Of a stretch of 64,000 bases of DNA, positions 63,254 to 64,000 are shown in pieces. The stretch lies in NCBI GenBank assembly GCA_937960645.1, contig CALGPJ010000005.1, positions 1 to 64,000 of the forward strand, written 5' to 3'. The stretch's first letter is position 1, and the number at the start of each line of letters is the position of its first letter. Below the pieces are notes generated by a model that was not told the DNA's origin, did no database searches, and was given only the letters and a program-made list of their open reading frames with translations. Source of the stretch: an uncultured Spirochaetia bacterium. GTDB taxonomy: Bacteria; Spirochaetota; Spirochaetia; JABEVK01. The position numbers were made by a program, and so were the translations under genes.

Positions 63254-64000
63254 GGGAATTGTTTCTCCATGGCAACCTCCGCCCCGCCGCCCCTTCGGTC
63301 ACGCCAGACCAGGGTCCAGCCGTGGACCTGGGCAACTTTTTTCGTAAACTCCAGTCCCAATCCCAAGCCCTTTTGCTTGGTACTACCGCTAAATCCGCAT
63401 CCACGATCACGAATTTCGATTCCTGCGTCCTTCAGGACAACCTCGATCGGCGGCCCTGATTTGTCCTGAGCTTCCCAGGCGTTTAACACCAGATTCTCGA
63501 GCGCCTGAGACAGGAGGACCTCGTCGGCGTGGACTCTAGCGGCATTCGATGCTTGTGCCTCATTCAAGAATTGTACGGGAATGCCGGTCGACCTTCCGAT
63601 TTCCTGGGCCAATTCTCCAAGATCGATATCCCTGGGAGAGGGGTCGGGGAAGGTGTAAATTCCTTTGAACAACGACAGTAACCGGTTGAGCCTTAGGGTT
63701 TGTTCCTCAAGAAGCCGGGCCATCTCCCTTTGCTGCTGTGGATCCGTTTGCGACTTCAGGAGCGAAGACACCATCGCCACCGGCGTCCAGAGGTTTTTCA
63801 TCTGATGGACCACGTATTTTGCCACTTCACTCCTTTCCCTTTCACGAAGTTGCTGTTGCGCCTCGATGAACGCCCCCACCAAAAGCCTTAATTCTTGAAA
63901 TTCTTGCTGATCGATTTGCAAGCTCACGCCTTTTAGGAGGTCCTGGTAGTGAGTTCTCAGGGGCAAAATCAGCCGTTTGTACCCCATCCAACTGAAGAAA
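63250..64000 (-). CDS. NtrB-type histidine kinase (partial, 5' end outside window)
   Basis: At least 245 residues are visible and the frame stays open to the window edge, so the N-terminal sensor is missing from view. The H-box is VVHQMKNLWTPV. The ATPase shows LVLNAWEAQ, IEIRDRGCGF and GLGLGLEFTKKVA. It overlaps the regulator gene by 4 bases and is its probable partner. Confidence 0.9.
   Translation of the reverse strand, partial: FFSWMGYKRLILPLRTHYQDLLKGVSLQIDQQEFQELRLLVGAFIEAQQQLRERERSEVAKYVVHQMKNLWTPVAMVSSLLKSQTDPQQQREMARLLEEQTLRLNRLLSLFKGIYTFPDPSPRDIDLGELAQEIGRSTGIPVQFLNEAQASNAARVHADEVLLSQALENLVLNAWEAQDKSGPPIEVVLKDAGIEIRDRGCGFSGSTKQKGLGLGLEFTKKVAQVHGWTLVWRDRRGGGAEVAMEKQFP

Overview
The window reads as a chromosomal segment of a free-living spirochaete (phylum Spirochaetota), fairly GC-rich and tightly packed on both strands. 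The assignment is an inference. It rests on the neighbourhood dksA-like - infA - Bat/MoxR cluster (an order I recall from Borrelia), a class I lysyl-tRNA synthetase, a 513-residue protein resembling a spirochaete-only family, LuxS, and many lipoproteins. No rRNA, tRNA, CRISPR, prophage or insertion sequence was seen. The only dispersed-repeat candidate is a short palindromic element before infA.

Layout. 1-3.8 kb: a partial lipoprotein, a P-loop DUF4914-like protein and small genes including a cysteine-poor DksA. 3.8-15.2 kb: infA, then (minus strand) a compact set running response regulator - secreted nuclease-like protein - argJ - moxR - DUF58 - BatA/BatB - TPR lipoprotein - a BatD/BatE fusion. 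15.2-26.5 kb: RlpA-like protein, lysS-rpiA, hemerythrin, secreted endonuclease I, ndk, esterase, GH18 lipoprotein, mtnN-luxS, rlmN and a lamin-tail lipoprotein. 26.5-34.4 kb: a complete trpE-GD-CF-B-A operon with two fused genes and trxA at its end, preceded by ssb. 34.5-43.3 kb: flavodoxin-like protein, a small membrane protein, a cyclase-like protein, and a six-gene operon built on RnfC/RnfD/RnfA-type proteins that have lost most cofactor motifs. 43.4-48.7 kb: an Mla-type lipid transporter (mlaE-F-D), a pseudouridine synthase, a P-loop/Asp23-like fusion and a pseudo-peptidase with TPRs. 48.7-56.8 kb: ung, a truncated fructosamine-kinase-like gene, SdpI-like protein, a hybrid kinase, a Lys/Ala/Pro-rich histone-like protein, NfeD with two stomatin-like proteins, and a HAD phosphatase. 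56.8-64 kb: UgpC-type ATPase, substrate-binding lipoprotein, aminotransferase, a DUF5312-like protein, and an NtrC/NtrB-type pair running off the window.

Two observations stand out. First, the Rnf-derived operon at 36.8-43.3 kb keeps the two ferredoxin-type clusters of RnfC but lacks the NADH/FMN loop of RnfC, the covalent-flavin Thr of RnfD and both membrane Fe-S cysteines of RnfA/E. It is translationally chained to a GH57-like protein without its catalytic acids, and could be a repurposed Rnf scaffold. Second, at least a dozen transcription-unit-leading genes have no Shine-Dalgarno sequence but a good sigma70-type promoter whose -10 box ends 6-11 bases before the start codon. This predicts widespread leaderless mRNA. 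Several divergent pairs also share one -35 region, and several convergent pairs share palindromic stop codons, so the segment is very economical.

All functional statements come from reading motifs by eye. No alignment or database search was run.
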